64,000 nt of DNA. Origin: Desulfocicer vacuolatum DSM 3385. GTDB taxonomy: Bacteria; Desulfobacterota; Desulfobacteria; Desulfobacterales; Desulfobacteraceae. Every line of letters begins with the position of its first letter. Positions within the stretch are counted from its first letter, which is position 1. The DNA lies in the NCBI RefSeq assembly GCF_900176365.1, contig NZ_FWXY01000021.1, forward strand, positions 1 to 64,000, written 5' to 3'. The notes below the pieces were generated by a model, which did not search any database, was not told the origin of the DNA, and saw nothing but the letters and a program-made list of their open reading frames with translations. Of this stretch, positions 35,051 through 44,129 are shown one piece after another. The position numbers and the translations under genes were made by a program.

Positions 35051-36541
35051 TTGAAAGATAGAATCAGATACGCACCGCTTAGAGATAAAATCACCGATCC
35101 GGCCACCGCCGCCGCTCACATAGTGGACGGCACCAATGTATTTATTTCTGGATTTACAGCCGGATATCCCAAAATGATTCCCATGGAACTTGCCCGGCGG
35201 GCAGAACAGGGAGAAAACTTTAAAATAAATATCTATGCCGGTGCATCCACAGGAGAGCTTGTGGACGGCCTGCTTTCAAACACCGATCTGGTCAATTGGC
35301 GCAGGCCCTACATGAGTGACCGCACCATGAGAAAAAAGATCAACAACAATGAAATTTTATTTAAAGATGACCATCTTTCCCGGCTGTCTTCCCTGGTTCG
35401 TTGCGGTGACTGGGGAGCGGTGGATGTGGCTGTGGTTGAAGCCGTGGCCATCACGGAAAAAGGTCATCTGGTGCCCACCATGTCCGTGGGAAACACCCCC
35501 ACCTATGTGAAACATGCCGATAAGATTATCATTGAAATGTCCCAGAGTGATCCCCAGGGCCTTGAAGGTATCCATGATATTTTTATCCCGGAAGATCCTC
35601 CCTATCGTATGCCCATTCCCCTGTACCGCACGGCGGACCGCATTGGGAAACCCTTTATTGAGATGAATCCCGATAAGGTGGTGGCCATCCTGGAAAGCGG
35701 AGAAAAAGATACCTGTGCCGTGTTCCAGTCCCCCGGGGAAATTCCCCTGCGCATTGGAGAACAGATTCTGGACTTTGTCCGCCATGAAATGAAACAAGAC
35801 CGCCTGCCCAAAACGCTGCCCTGGCAGGCCGGGGTGGGGGATGTTTCCAATGCTGTGTTAAGCCGGTTCATGGAGGATGATTTTTTTCAAAGTGTGGATC
35901 TTTATTCCGAAGTGATCCAGGACAGTGTGCTGGATTTGATTGACATGGGGAAAATTAGGGCAGCATCTGCCTCAGCCATGACATTGTCTGAAAAAGCCCG
36001 GGACCGTTTTTTTAAAGAGATCTATCGATACAGAGAAAAAATTATTCTCCGGCCTGTGGAGATCTCCAACTCACCGGAGGTGATCCGTCGTTTGGGAGTC
36101 ATTGCCATTAACACGGCCCTGGAGGCAGATATCTATGGCCATGTGAACTCCACCCATGTCATGGGGTCCCAGCTGATGAACGGTATTGGGGGCTCCGGGG
36201 ATTTTGAACGAAACGGAGCGCTTTCATTCATGGTTACCCCTTCCATGGCCAAAAACGGTGCCATTTCCGCCATTGTGCCCATGGTGAGCCATGTGGACCA
36301 TTCCGAGCATTCTGTGGATGTTATTGTCACAGAACAAGGACTGGTGGACACCCGAAATCTCACCCCCCGCCAGGTGGCTGAGGCGGTTATTAAAAAATGT
36401 GCCCATCCTGATTACCGGGATCTGTTGTGGGATTACTACAGCCGGGCCGTGCACAAGGTGGGTGGACATGAACCCCATCTTCTGGGGGAGGCGTTTTCCT
36501 TTCATCAGCGATTTATGGAAACCGGGGATATGAAAATATGA
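35051..36541 (+). CDS. Acetyl-CoA hydrolase/transferase, probable succinyl-CoA:acetate CoA-transferase
   Basis: A 496-residue protein starting at TTG 35051 (GGGAGA lies five bases before). It is a class I CoA-transferase of the AarC/Cat1 type. FISGFTAGYPKMIPMELARR opens the first domain. The second carries ALEADIYGHVNSTHVMGSQ, with the probable catalytic glutamate, and the GIGGSGDFERNGALS oxyanion loop. It moves CoA between acyl donors and acetate. In acetate-oxidising sulfate reducers this links acetate activation to the TCA cycle. Inverted repeats of family A flank the gene. Exact substrates need testing; other short acyl-CoA pairs are possible. Confidence 0.85.
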   Translation: MKDRIRYAPLRDKITDPATAAAHIVDGTNVFISGFTAGYPKMIPMELARRAEQGENFKINIYAGASTGELVDGLLSNTDLVNWRRPYMSDRTMRKKINNNEILFKDDHLSRLSSLVRCGDWGAVDVAVVEAVAITEKGHLVPTMSVGNTPTYVKHADKIIIEMSQSDPQGLEGIHDIFIPEDPPYRMPIPLYRTADRIGKPFIEMNPDKVVAILESGEKDTCAVFQSPGEIPLRIGEQILDFVRHEMKQDRLPKTLPWQAGVGDVSNAVLSRFMEDDFFQSVDLYSEVIQDSVLDLIDMGKIRAASASAMTLSEKARDRFFKEIYRYREKIILRPVEISNSPEVIRRLGVIAINTALEADIYGHVNSTHVMGSQLMNGIGGSGDFERNGALSFMVTPSMAKNGAISAIVPMVSHVDHSEHSVDVIVTEQGLVDTRNLTPRQVAEAVIKKCAHPDYRDLLWDYYSRAVHKVGGHEPHLLGEAFSFHQRFMETGDMKI

Positions 36542-36578
36542 AATAACGGGTATGTCCTGACGAACACAACGAATATTA

Positions 36579-36710
36579 CAATGGTATTATGCCGCCCCCC
36601 CGAGGGGCAATGGGCCCGGCCCGGAACTGTAGACAGCTCGATTGGCCGGTTCCTATTGCCCCTCGGGGGGGCTCTGCTGAGGTTACCCGGAGGTTTTATT
36701 TTCTAATAAA
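36579..36710. repeat. Palindromic repeat family A, copy 2 (inverted)
   Basis: This is the same element as copy A1 in the opposite orientation. Its arms read CCCCCCCGAGGGGCAAT and ATTGCCCCTCGGGGGGG. Where A1 has C paired with G, this copy has G paired with C, a compensatory change that keeps the stem. Confidence 0.8.
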
Positions 36711-36782
36711 AAATTTTTGCCAGGCATGGAAACCGAGTAAAAAAATGAAGGTAAAAGTGGCCTATGCTGTGAACAGGCCCTT

Positions 36783-37829
36783 TTATTGATTTGATCTATA
36801 TTTTTTCAATGCGCTACACTCCACAAGATGTTCCAGGGTTTTTGCTGTAAAAACCTTTCCCCTTGTGGCCAAAATCATCTTTTTCATATCTTCCCTTCGG
36901 ACCCCGAAACCGCGTCCGCCAATGCAGGCAATGACTTCATATCTTGGATTGTTCTGGGACCTTCCGGCAAGGCTTAGTTCCCCAAGATGTTGAATTCGGG
37001 TGACCTTATCCCGGGCTGTGCCATCGTCTTCTGTGATTTTTGCTTCTATGACAATCCTGGGATTAAATTCACTGGGTATGATAAAATCAGGTGTCTGATC
37101 AAAACCTTCAATGCGTTCCGCTCGTTTGGTTTTACGAAAACTGACCCCCGCTTTGGTAAGCACCTCTTCGATGGCCGATTCCAGACTATCTCCAATGATA
37201 TCACTGACTGAATCACGGTGACCGGCAAAAGGCCTGCCAATAAAGCGTTCATATAGCAGCATGGCATAGGGTGCCCCTATCCGGGATAGATTTTTGATGC
37301 TGGAAATACCATGTTTTGTGTCGGCCTTGTTCAGTCTATGCAGTTGATCGTTGTTGACTTTGGGAGCTCCCTCAGAAAGCAAATGGCATGCAGCTTTAAC
37401 CATTGCCTTTACTCTGTCTTTTGTCACACCGTTTGTGTTCAATTCCTCCTCCGGTGCCATTCTGATTTTACGATCCAGTGAGCGAATAAATCCCTGGGTC
37501 ACCTTTACCCCTGTTTTTTGAGTTGTGACATACCCCCATTCCGGCGGTGTAAAACCCAGCATGGTGCGAAGTACAATGATGGAGATGGGTTCAGAAACCG
37601 TGACAGGATAAATAACGGCAGGATCAAGCACGGAAAATCCATTGGTGGCGACCTTCAGCGCCTCATAACCACCTTCAAAAGCAGGGTATTCAACAAATCC
37701 TGCTCCCTTTGGCATCACAAGAAATTCAGATTCCAGGCAGGAAAAAACGGAATCAACATAGTTGTCAGGGTCTTTATTGATCTCTTCCAATGTTGCTTTA
37801 AAAGGGAACATCAATATTTTCATCTCCAT
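36783..37829 (-). CDS. Putative PD-(D/E)XK restriction endonuclease
   Basis: A 348-residue protein. The C-terminal half has a nuclease core: the helix ESAIEEVLTKAG, D248 in TPDFIIP, then E262-x-K264 in IVIEAKI, the classic PD-(D/E)XK spacing. The N-terminal half has no recognised domain and may bind DNA. The gene overlaps the 3' end of the DNA methyltransferase by about 30 bases, a strong sign of a joint function. It is most likely the endonuclease of a type II-like restriction-modification pair. The recognition site is unknown. Confidence 0.75.
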   Translation of the reverse strand: MEMKILMFPFKATLEEINKDPDNYVDSVFSCLESEFLVMPKGAGFVEYPAFEGGYEALKVATNGFSVLDPAVIYPVTVSEPISIIVLRTMLGFTPPEWGYVTTQKTGVKVTQGFIRSLDRKIRMAPEEELNTNGVTKDRVKAMVKAACHLLSEGAPKVNNDQLHRLNKADTKHGISSIKNLSRIGAPYAMLLYERFIGRPFAGHRDSVSDIIGDSLESAIEEVLTKAGVSFRKTKRAERIEGFDQTPDFIIPSEFNPRIVIEAKITEDDGTARDKVTRIQHLGELSLAGRSQNNPRYEVIACIGGRGFGVRREDMKKMILATRGKVFTAKTLEHLVECSALKKYRSNQ

Positions 37830-40011
37830 AATTGGAACAGGTTTCCTGTACTGAAAACAGGTTGTTTTCCTTTGATTTGTTTTTGTCCGGCATGTTTATA
37901 AATTTTTCAACCTCGGACCAGCTGCCAAAAAATCGAATCCAATCCATCACCTTTTCAATGCGTATTGCTGTTGCTTTGGTTTTATCCCAGTCATGCCGTA
38001 AATTCCAGATGGCATGGCGAATGAGATGACCATAGGCAATACACCGGATGTCGCCATGGGTGGGATTTACATTGCCAGCCTTGAGAAAAATTAAATCCTG
38101 TTCAACAATTTTGGCAAGCTCTTCAGGGGATTTTGCCAGCCATTTCCCCTGCATGATACCCGTTGTCCGGCAAACAAAAATGGTGTCAATGATGGATGAA
38201 CCTGTGGCATTAATGTGGATGGAGCTGCCCATTTCCGCAGGACACGGAAGGGATGCAGAACAGGTCTGGCCTGAATCCAGGATGGCCACAGCTAAGGGGT
38301 AATAGGCATCAATCTTATTATGATGATAGGTAAATGCCAAAGGAGACCCCGGTTTCAATGCCGTGGACATTTTCTGGAAGACCCTGGATATACCCTGGGT
38401 GAAATGATCCAGATCCCGGCCCATATCCAGATTGCCTGTTAACTCATCAGGGGATCGGGTTGAAGCTTTTTTGAATGCCGGGGTGGTTTTGCCAACTATT
38501 TTTTTCAGCCAGACATAACAAAAATCCATGAGCTCAGCATACTGAATGTTGCCGAAATAGGGCGGGTCCGTAAAAACAGCGTCAAGTGAATCCTGTGGAA
38601 TGTCCGACACCCCCGCGTCCTTACATGAAATATGAATTTTCCTTTGGGGCGTTGCTGCATTTTTATCCAAATGATCTCCAATCCATTCGTCCCTGGTGGG
38701 GATCACTTTTTTTGTTTTGCCCTGAAATTTAACTTCAAAGGGATGGTCACAATAGGATTTTGCTTTTTTGAATTTTTTGATGATATTTGCCCATCCGCCA
38801 CTGCCGATACAGATGTTTTGTCCCGGGGGCATGATGCCCAGAAAATTGGATTCACATTGAATCTGCCCCACTGGAAATCCATGGATGGAAAATATATCAA
38901 GGGATTTTAATGCCCGGCTGTCATAGCGGCACAGCATGTTTTGATAACGGAGCAAGTCAGAAAGATTTGTTGCCAGGGCATTGCGTACTCTTTTGTCCGG
39001 TTCATGGGCAATGAGCCGGGCCGAAAGTTCCAGGCCAAGGAGCTGCCGGTGGTTAAACATCTCTTTGTAATAGTTATAGCCCCAGCGATGCAGGCGGTTT
39101 GTTTCATCTCCACTGGGAATTTTGGATTCAGGAATATATTTGGGGTTTATTTGGGATAAACGTTTTGAGGCTTCCTTAATTTTTGCAAGATCTTTGTCAT
39201 CCGGTGTTTTAAAAAATCGACCTTTATGGGAAGGCTTACAAACCGGGCAATGGTATTCCATGGCATACATGCGATGCCTGGGAGCCCCCAGATCAGGATC
39301 AGGAAACCGGTTTTCCGTGCGGCAGTCAGGGCATTTGCAGAGCCCTCTTTTGGCAGGACCGTTTTGCTTCAGTGGAAAGGAGCAATGACAGCATTTACCT
39401 GGATTTTTTTTGTCTTTAACTTCCGTTAGTTTCCCGCAATCAGGACACACAAATACATTCTTAGGATGCCGGGAACCGCTGGAAAGCATATAACCGGGGA
39501 ACAGATCCATCTCCTTTCCGCATTTTTTGCAAGGAATTGTTTTTACCCATAAAAAGTATTTTACATGGGCATTTCCAGAACCACAAAGGGTGCATTGGGT
39601 TTTGTGAAGATGACCAATTTCATTTTCAAGGTTTACGCAAAGCTGTGCAGCTGCTTTGGCATAATCATCCAGGTTTAGATGCTCAATTTCCTGTTTTACA
39701 ATCCAGTATGACATGGGGTTAATGTCAAACCCTGTGACATCACACCCCAGACGATTGGCCTCCAGAAGAGGAATCCCTCCACCCATAAAGGGATCTGCAA
39801 TGTGAAACCCGGAAAAGTTGTTGGAATTGTAATAGATTTTTTGGAGGGGATTTTCGGAAAACTCAGATAAAATAAGGCCACGAAACAGGGTTCCGGGACG
39901 CCTGGCAAACCATTTATGAACCGCAATAATCGGGCGATAGTTTTGCTGAATCTGTTTTTCACGGCGTGCAAGATCGGCAATAAAGGGTATATCAAAATTT
40001 TTTTCGATCAT
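37798..40011 (-). CDS. DNA methyltransferase, DUF1156 family
   Basis: A 737-residue protein. The N-terminus carries the DUF1156 signature, HKWFARRPGTLFRGLILSEF (residues 32-51). The SAM-binding motif ADPFMGGGIPLLEANRLG is at 72-89 and the catalytic DPPY at 482-485. Between them (140-260) lie several C-x2-C zinc ribbons (CTLCG, CKKCG, CPDCG, CCHCS, CPDCR, CPVC). The DPPY motif indicates amino-group methylation, adenine N6 or cytosine N4. It overlaps the nuclease gene, so the pair reads as restriction-modification. No BREX or DISARM components are nearby. Confidence 0.85.
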   Translation of the reverse strand: MIEKNFDIPFIADLARREKQIQQNYRPIIAVHKWFARRPGTLFRGLILSEFSENPLQKIYYNSNNFSGFHIADPFMGGGIPLLEANRLGCDVTGFDINPMSYWIVKQEIEHLNLDDYAKAAAQLCVNLENEIGHLHKTQCTLCGSGNAHVKYFLWVKTIPCKKCGKEMDLFPGYMLSSGSRHPKNVFVCPDCGKLTEVKDKKNPGKCCHCSFPLKQNGPAKRGLCKCPDCRTENRFPDPDLGAPRHRMYAMEYHCPVCKPSHKGRFFKTPDDKDLAKIKEASKRLSQINPKYIPESKIPSGDETNRLHRWGYNYYKEMFNHRQLLGLELSARLIAHEPDKRVRNALATNLSDLLRYQNMLCRYDSRALKSLDIFSIHGFPVGQIQCESNFLGIMPPGQNICIGSGGWANIIKKFKKAKSYCDHPFEVKFQGKTKKVIPTRDEWIGDHLDKNAATPQRKIHISCKDAGVSDIPQDSLDAVFTDPPYFGNIQYAELMDFCYVWLKKIVGKTTPAFKKASTRSPDELTGNLDMGRDLDHFTQGISRVFQKMSTALKPGSPLAFTYHHNKIDAYYPLAVAILDSGQTCSASLPCPAEMGSSIHINATGSSIIDTIFVCRTTGIMQGKWLAKSPEELAKIVEQDLIFLKAGNVNPTHGDIRCIAYGHLIRHAIWNLRHDWDKTKATAIRIEKVMDWIRFFGSWSEVEKFINMPDKNKSKENNLFSVQETCSNYGDENIDVPF

Positions 40012-40176
40012 CGGGTTCTTTATTTCCCTTTTAATATTTTCTGTGGGCCCTCCGTATCCCTTAGGGTGATCCAGTCAGGCGTTATTTGTAAATCCATTGA
40101 AAAACTATCTGCTTCAGTCTCCAGGGGAATTTGTAGTCACATAATCGAACTAATTTAACAGCCTTTTGATATAAAC

Positions 40177-40545
40177 TCAATGTTCCATGTCTTGGTAGAC
40201 ATCTTCGGAAAACCGGGGGCTACAGATGGCAAGGAAAATTAAATCTGTCTGACCAATGTTGGTGATGCGCTGGGGACACATGGGGGGAATCAGGACAACA
40301 TCACCGGGATTGACCTCCCTTGGGGGAAGCGCTCCCACCTCCACACACCCCTTTCCCTGGAGAATGCAATAGCGTTCGGCGGTATCCCGGAGTCGATGCC
40401 GGCAGGTGGTCACACCGGGTGTTACCCTGGCCCTGGCAATGGATACATCGGGATCATCACAACCATTGGACAATTCCGTAATATAGCATTTTTCCGGGGT
40501 GTAAAATTCACTGTTCAGGTTTTGATGTTTAATGGTTTCCTGCAC
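40177..40545 (-). CDS. Small cupin-domain protein
   Basis: A 122-residue single cupin. The first motif is H-poor, RHRLRDTAERYCILQGKG, with E and R in metal-site positions. The second reads PGDVVLIPPMCPQRITNIG, with proline and glutamine where a histidine is common. Metal binding may thus be weak or altered. Cupins of this kind are found as sugar or amino-acid enzymes and as ligand sensors. The gene stands alone between the methyltransferase and repeat A3. No specific function is assigned. Confidence 0.8.
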   Translation of the reverse strand: MQETIKHQNLNSEFYTPEKCYITELSNGCDDPDVSIARARVTPGVTTCRHRLRDTAERYCILQGKGCVEVGALPPREVNPGDVVLIPPMCPQRITNIGQTDLIFLAICSPRFSEDVYQDMEH

Positions 40546-40655
40546 TGTTTTTTTCCTATTTATTGTGTTTCATAGATTTTGGGGAAAGAAGACCTTGATA
40601 AGTTTTTATATGCAATACTCCGCCAATCGGGGGCATATTTCAAGCTTTCTTGTGG

Positions 40656-40815
40656 GCAGAGCCGCCCCCCGACGGGCAATAGGAACCGGACAATTGAGCT
40701 GTCTACAGTTCCGGTCCGGGCCCATTGCCCGTCGGGGGGCGGCGGTATAATACCATTTGGCTCCGCGTTTACGATCCTATTATTTGTTGTATTCCACAGG
40801 ACATGCCCGTCGGGG
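40656..40815. repeat. Palindromic repeat family A, copy 3
   Basis: The core arms GCCCCCCGACGGGCAATAGG and CCATTGCCCGTCGGGGGGC are the same as copy A1 plus one base pair. A longer right tail TTGGCTCCGCGTTTACGATC follows and is shared with copy A5. It lies in the non-coding gap between the cupin and DUF523 genes. Confidence 0.8.
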
Positions 40816-40961
40816 AAAAACATAGTATTTTAAAATTAAGTTTCATTTAACACAAAAATTATATACACCATATACAGATGTTGATGTCGAGTTTTTTAAG
40901 CGGCCATGGTTGTTTTATTATTCTCAATGGCCGTCATAACTTTAAAAAAGGAGACGTTCAT

Positions 40962-41912
40962 ATGCTCAGCCCCATTAAAATAGGTATCAGCTCATGCTTA
41001 CTGGGAAAACAGGTCCGTTACGACGGTGGCCACAGCCACGATCGCTTTCTCACCCAGACGTTGGCCCTTTTCACCCAATATGTACCTGTGTGTCCCGAGG
41101 TGGAGTGCGGTATGCCCACTCCCCGGGAGGCGGTGCGCCTGGTGGGGGACAGTGACAATCCCCGACTGGTTACCCAGAAAACCAACATTGACAAGACCCA
41201 TCAGATGAAGACCTGGATGGAAAAACGCCTTGACGAACTTTCTTCAGAAAATTTGTGCGGCTTTATCTTTCGAAGTAAATCCCCCAGCAGCGGGCTGTAT
41301 CGCATCCGGGTGTATGGAGATCAGGGCGTGGTCAGAAAAAACGGCCGGGGAATTTTTGCAAGGGGATTCACCGACCGCTTTCCCCGGATTCCCGTGGAGG
41401 AGGCAGGCAGGCTCCATGATCCCAAACTCCGGGAAAACTTCATTGAAAACATCTTTACCCTGAAGCGGTGGCGGGATCTCCTTGAAACCGATAAAACCCT
41501 TGGGGGGCTGGTGGCGTTTCACACCCACAATAAGCTGTTGATTCTCTCCCATAACCAGGACCTCTATCGAAAGATGGGTAAACTTGTGGCCAATGGAAAA
41601 GCCATGGACCTGGATCAATTGTTTGATACCTATGAGGAAACATTGTTAAAAGCCCTGTCTTTGATGACCACGTTGAAAAAAAATATCAATGTACTCCAGC
41701 ACATCATGGGATACTTTAAAAAAGAGCTTACCCCGGATGAAAAAAAGGAGTTACTGACCCTGTTTGATCAGTACCGGGAGGGATATGTGCCCCTCATTGT
41801 GCCCATTACGCTGATTCGTCATTATGTTTTAAAGTATGATCAACCCTGGCTTAAGACCCAGACCTATTTAAATCCCCATCCCTTTGAACTTAAGCTGCGT
41901 AATTATTTTTAA
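40962..41912 (+). CDS. DUF523-DUF1722 fusion protein (YbgA-like)
   Basis: A 316-residue protein; the ATG at 40962 is preceded by AAAGGAG at good spacing. Residues 5-150 are DUF523 (IGISSCLLGKQVRYDGGHSH, with cysteines in CLLG and CPEVECGMPTPRE). Residues 190-310 are DUF1722, as in E. coli YbgA (VAFHTHNKLLILSHN, and TLIRHYVLKY). The paired cysteines in DUF523 could hold a metal or cluster. The biochemical role is not established; some relatives have been linked to thiouracil desulfidation and to DNA repair contexts. The stop overlaps the end of the converging acyl-CoA synthetase gene by four bases. Confidence 0.85.
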   Translation: MLSPIKIGISSCLLGKQVRYDGGHSHDRFLTQTLALFTQYVPVCPEVECGMPTPREAVRLVGDSDNPRLVTQKTNIDKTHQMKTWMEKRLDELSSENLCGFIFRSKSPSSGLYRIRVYGDQGVVRKNGRGIFARGFTDRFPRIPVEEAGRLHDPKLRENFIENIFTLKRWRDLLETDKTLGGLVAFHTHNKLLILSHNQDLYRKMGKLVANGKAMDLDQLFDTYEETLLKALSLMTTLKKNINVLQHIMGYFKKELTPDEKKELLTLFDQYREGYVPLIVPITLIRHYVLKYDQPWLKTQTYLNPHPFELKLRNYF

Positions 41913-44008
41913 TTTTTCATAATCCTGGCATCCAGGGCCAGAATTCCCTTTTCATAGACCCTCACCGGATTGAGATCCAGCTCTTTGATGTCGGGGTTTT
42001 CCACAATAAGGCAAGACAGGTTCATGATCAGATCCACCACGGCATCCACATCACAGGATGCACTTCCCCGGGCACCGGTGAGCAGGGGATACCCCTTGAG
42101 TTCCATGAGCATCTCCCGGGCATGGGCCGGGGTGAGGGGGGCCACCCGAAAGGCGGTGTCCTTCATGATTTCTGCAAAAATACCGCCCATGCCCACCATG
42201 AGGGTGGGACCGAACACCGGGTCTTCCATGGCTCCCACAATAAGTTCCACCCCCCGGTCTGCCTGGCGGCACACCAACATGCCTTCAATGACGGCATGGG
42301 GATGGGCTTCTTTAATCCGGGACGTCATGGCCTCATATTCTGTTTTTAACTCTTGGCTGTTCTTAATGTTAACACAGACACCACCGCTGTCGCTCTTATG
42401 AATCACATCCTTTGATACCACCTTTAGAACCACGGGATATCCCATGTCATGGGCTGCTGTGGTTAATTCGTCCAGGGTGCTGCCAAAATAATGGGGCGGG
42501 TAGGGGATGTTATATTTTTCAATGAGTGCCACCGCCCGGGGTTCCAGAAGAAAATCCGCCGGGGTATTGGTGTCCGGTTCATGCCGGGAATGGGTATCTT
42601 TATATATTTCTGAAGGGGCCATTGTCGCAGGTGTGCCGATTTTTCTTTGGAACCGGCCATATTCCATGGCAGCGGCAATGGCTTTTACAGCCCGTTCCGG
42701 GGTGGAAAACACCGGTACCCCTGCCTGGTTCATGCGGGGACGATCCACGGCTTCGTCCCGGGCACCGCCCATGTAAGAGACGGCAATGGAGGCGTTGATC
42801 TGTTTTTTCAGCTCAATGATCATATCTCCACCCCCTTCAATGGGGTCCCCAAAGTTGATGAGAAACACATCTGCCACATCATGCCTGTCCGCCGCAAGGG
42901 CCACTTCCTTGAACTCGTGAGCCCAGATGGCGGCAAGATCAATGGGGTTGGTGTAGGACCCAAGGGGCGACAGGTTTAAAGCCTTTACCTCGTCCACAAA
43001 GGCCTGGGGAAGGGCAGGGCCATCAATGCCCAGGGTTTCGGCTTCATCAACGGCAATGACACCGATGCCTCCGGAAGAAGAGAGAATCAGTAATCGATTT
43101 CCCTGGGGGATCTCCATGGTGGACAGCAATTTTCCGTAATCGTAAAGATCCTGGAGATTGTCCACAGGAGTGGCCCCATACTGGCGGCAGGCGGCATGGA
43201 AAACCTTGTGGGCTCCGGCCAGGGAGGCGGTGTGGGAGGCCACGGATTTTTCTCCGGCACTGGATCTGCCGGATTTTAAGATCACCACCGGTTTTCTCGG
43301 GGTCACCCGTTGCAGGGCCTGTAAAAACCGTCTGCCGTTTTTCACTCCTTCAAGGTAGAGGCCCATGGCTTTAACAGCATCGTCCTGTGCCAGAAACTCC
43401 ATGAAATCTGATTCGCATATGTCCACCTGGTTGCCAAGATTAATGGTGGCTGTTATTCCCAGTTTTTCTTGGTCTGCCCATTCGGCAAGGCCATTGGTAA
43501 GGGAGCCGCTCTGGGAAATGGTGGCAAAGGGCCCCTGGTTTTCAATCACCGGGAAAAACTGGGCATTGAGTTTGCCGGGCATGTAAATAAAGCCTTCAAT
43601 GTTGGGGCCGATGATGCGAACATTATTTTTTTCAGCAATCTCAATGAGTTCCTGCTGCAGATCGTCCCGTCCCACTTCCCGGTAGCCCGCTGTTGTTATG
43701 ACCACACCGGGAATACCCTTTTGTCCGGCATCCCGGATCACCTGGGGCACTGCCTGCACCGGCACCAGGATCACTGCCACATCAGGCACCCGGGGCAATT
43801 CCATCAAGGAGGTGTAGGCCCGGAGACCCAGAATTTCCCCTCCCTTGGGATTAACGGGATAGATTTTGCCTTGGAATCCCCCTTTGATGATACAGTCCAA
43901 GGTCATGAAACCATATTTGGAAGGATCGGCAGAGGCACCTACCACGGCAATGGACCGGGCGTCAAACATTTGTCGAATGGTCTGGATGGTTCTGGTGTTG
44001 TTTTTCAT
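41909..44008 (-). CDS. Acyl-CoA synthetase (ADP-forming), fused alpha-beta
   Basis: A 699-residue protein. The N-terminal part is a CoA-binding Rossmann domain (SIAVVGASADPSKYGFMTLD, then IYPVNPKGGEILG). It continues through a succinyl-CoA-ligase-like flavodoxin domain with the phosphohistidine segment VASHTASLAGAHKVF. The C-terminal third is an ATP-grasp domain (GYPVVLKVVSKDVIHKSDSG, then GMGGIFAEI). ADP-forming acetyl-CoA synthetases convert acyl-CoA, ADP and phosphate to the acid and ATP, or activate acids in reverse. It suits an anaerobe oxidising acetate or fermenting amino acids. The gene is alone on its strand. Confidence 0.9.
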   Translation of the reverse strand: MKNNTRTIQTIRQMFDARSIAVVGASADPSKYGFMTLDCIIKGGFQGKIYPVNPKGGEILGLRAYTSLMELPRVPDVAVILVPVQAVPQVIRDAGQKGIPGVVITTAGYREVGRDDLQQELIEIAEKNNVRIIGPNIEGFIYMPGKLNAQFFPVIENQGPFATISQSGSLTNGLAEWADQEKLGITATINLGNQVDICESDFMEFLAQDDAVKAMGLYLEGVKNGRRFLQALQRVTPRKPVVILKSGRSSAGEKSVASHTASLAGAHKVFHAACRQYGATPVDNLQDLYDYGKLLSTMEIPQGNRLLILSSSGGIGVIAVDEAETLGIDGPALPQAFVDEVKALNLSPLGSYTNPIDLAAIWAHEFKEVALAADRHDVADVFLINFGDPIEGGGDMIIELKKQINASIAVSYMGGARDEAVDRPRMNQAGVPVFSTPERAVKAIAAAMEYGRFQRKIGTPATMAPSEIYKDTHSRHEPDTNTPADFLLEPRAVALIEKYNIPYPPHYFGSTLDELTTAAHDMGYPVVLKVVSKDVIHKSDSGGVCVNIKNSQELKTEYEAMTSRIKEAHPHAVIEGMLVCRQADRGVELIVGAMEDPVFGPTLMVGMGGIFAEIMKDTAFRVAPLTPAHAREMLMELKGYPLLTGARGSASCDVDAVVDLIMNLSCLIVENPDIKELDLNPVRVYEKGILALDARIMKN

Positions 44009-44129
44009 GGAGTCCTTTCCTGGATTAATAGTTGTTTAATATGAAATACGTCGCAAATGAGAGCCTTACTTCAAGCTTTTTTGTGGGAAAATGCCTGGGC
44101 ATTCCGGTATGTTTTTATCCGCCGACAGC

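Noticed and set aside
36783-40011. BREX or DISARM system
   Set aside because: Only a methyltransferase and a nuclease are present; no PglZ, helicase or PLD component lies nearby.
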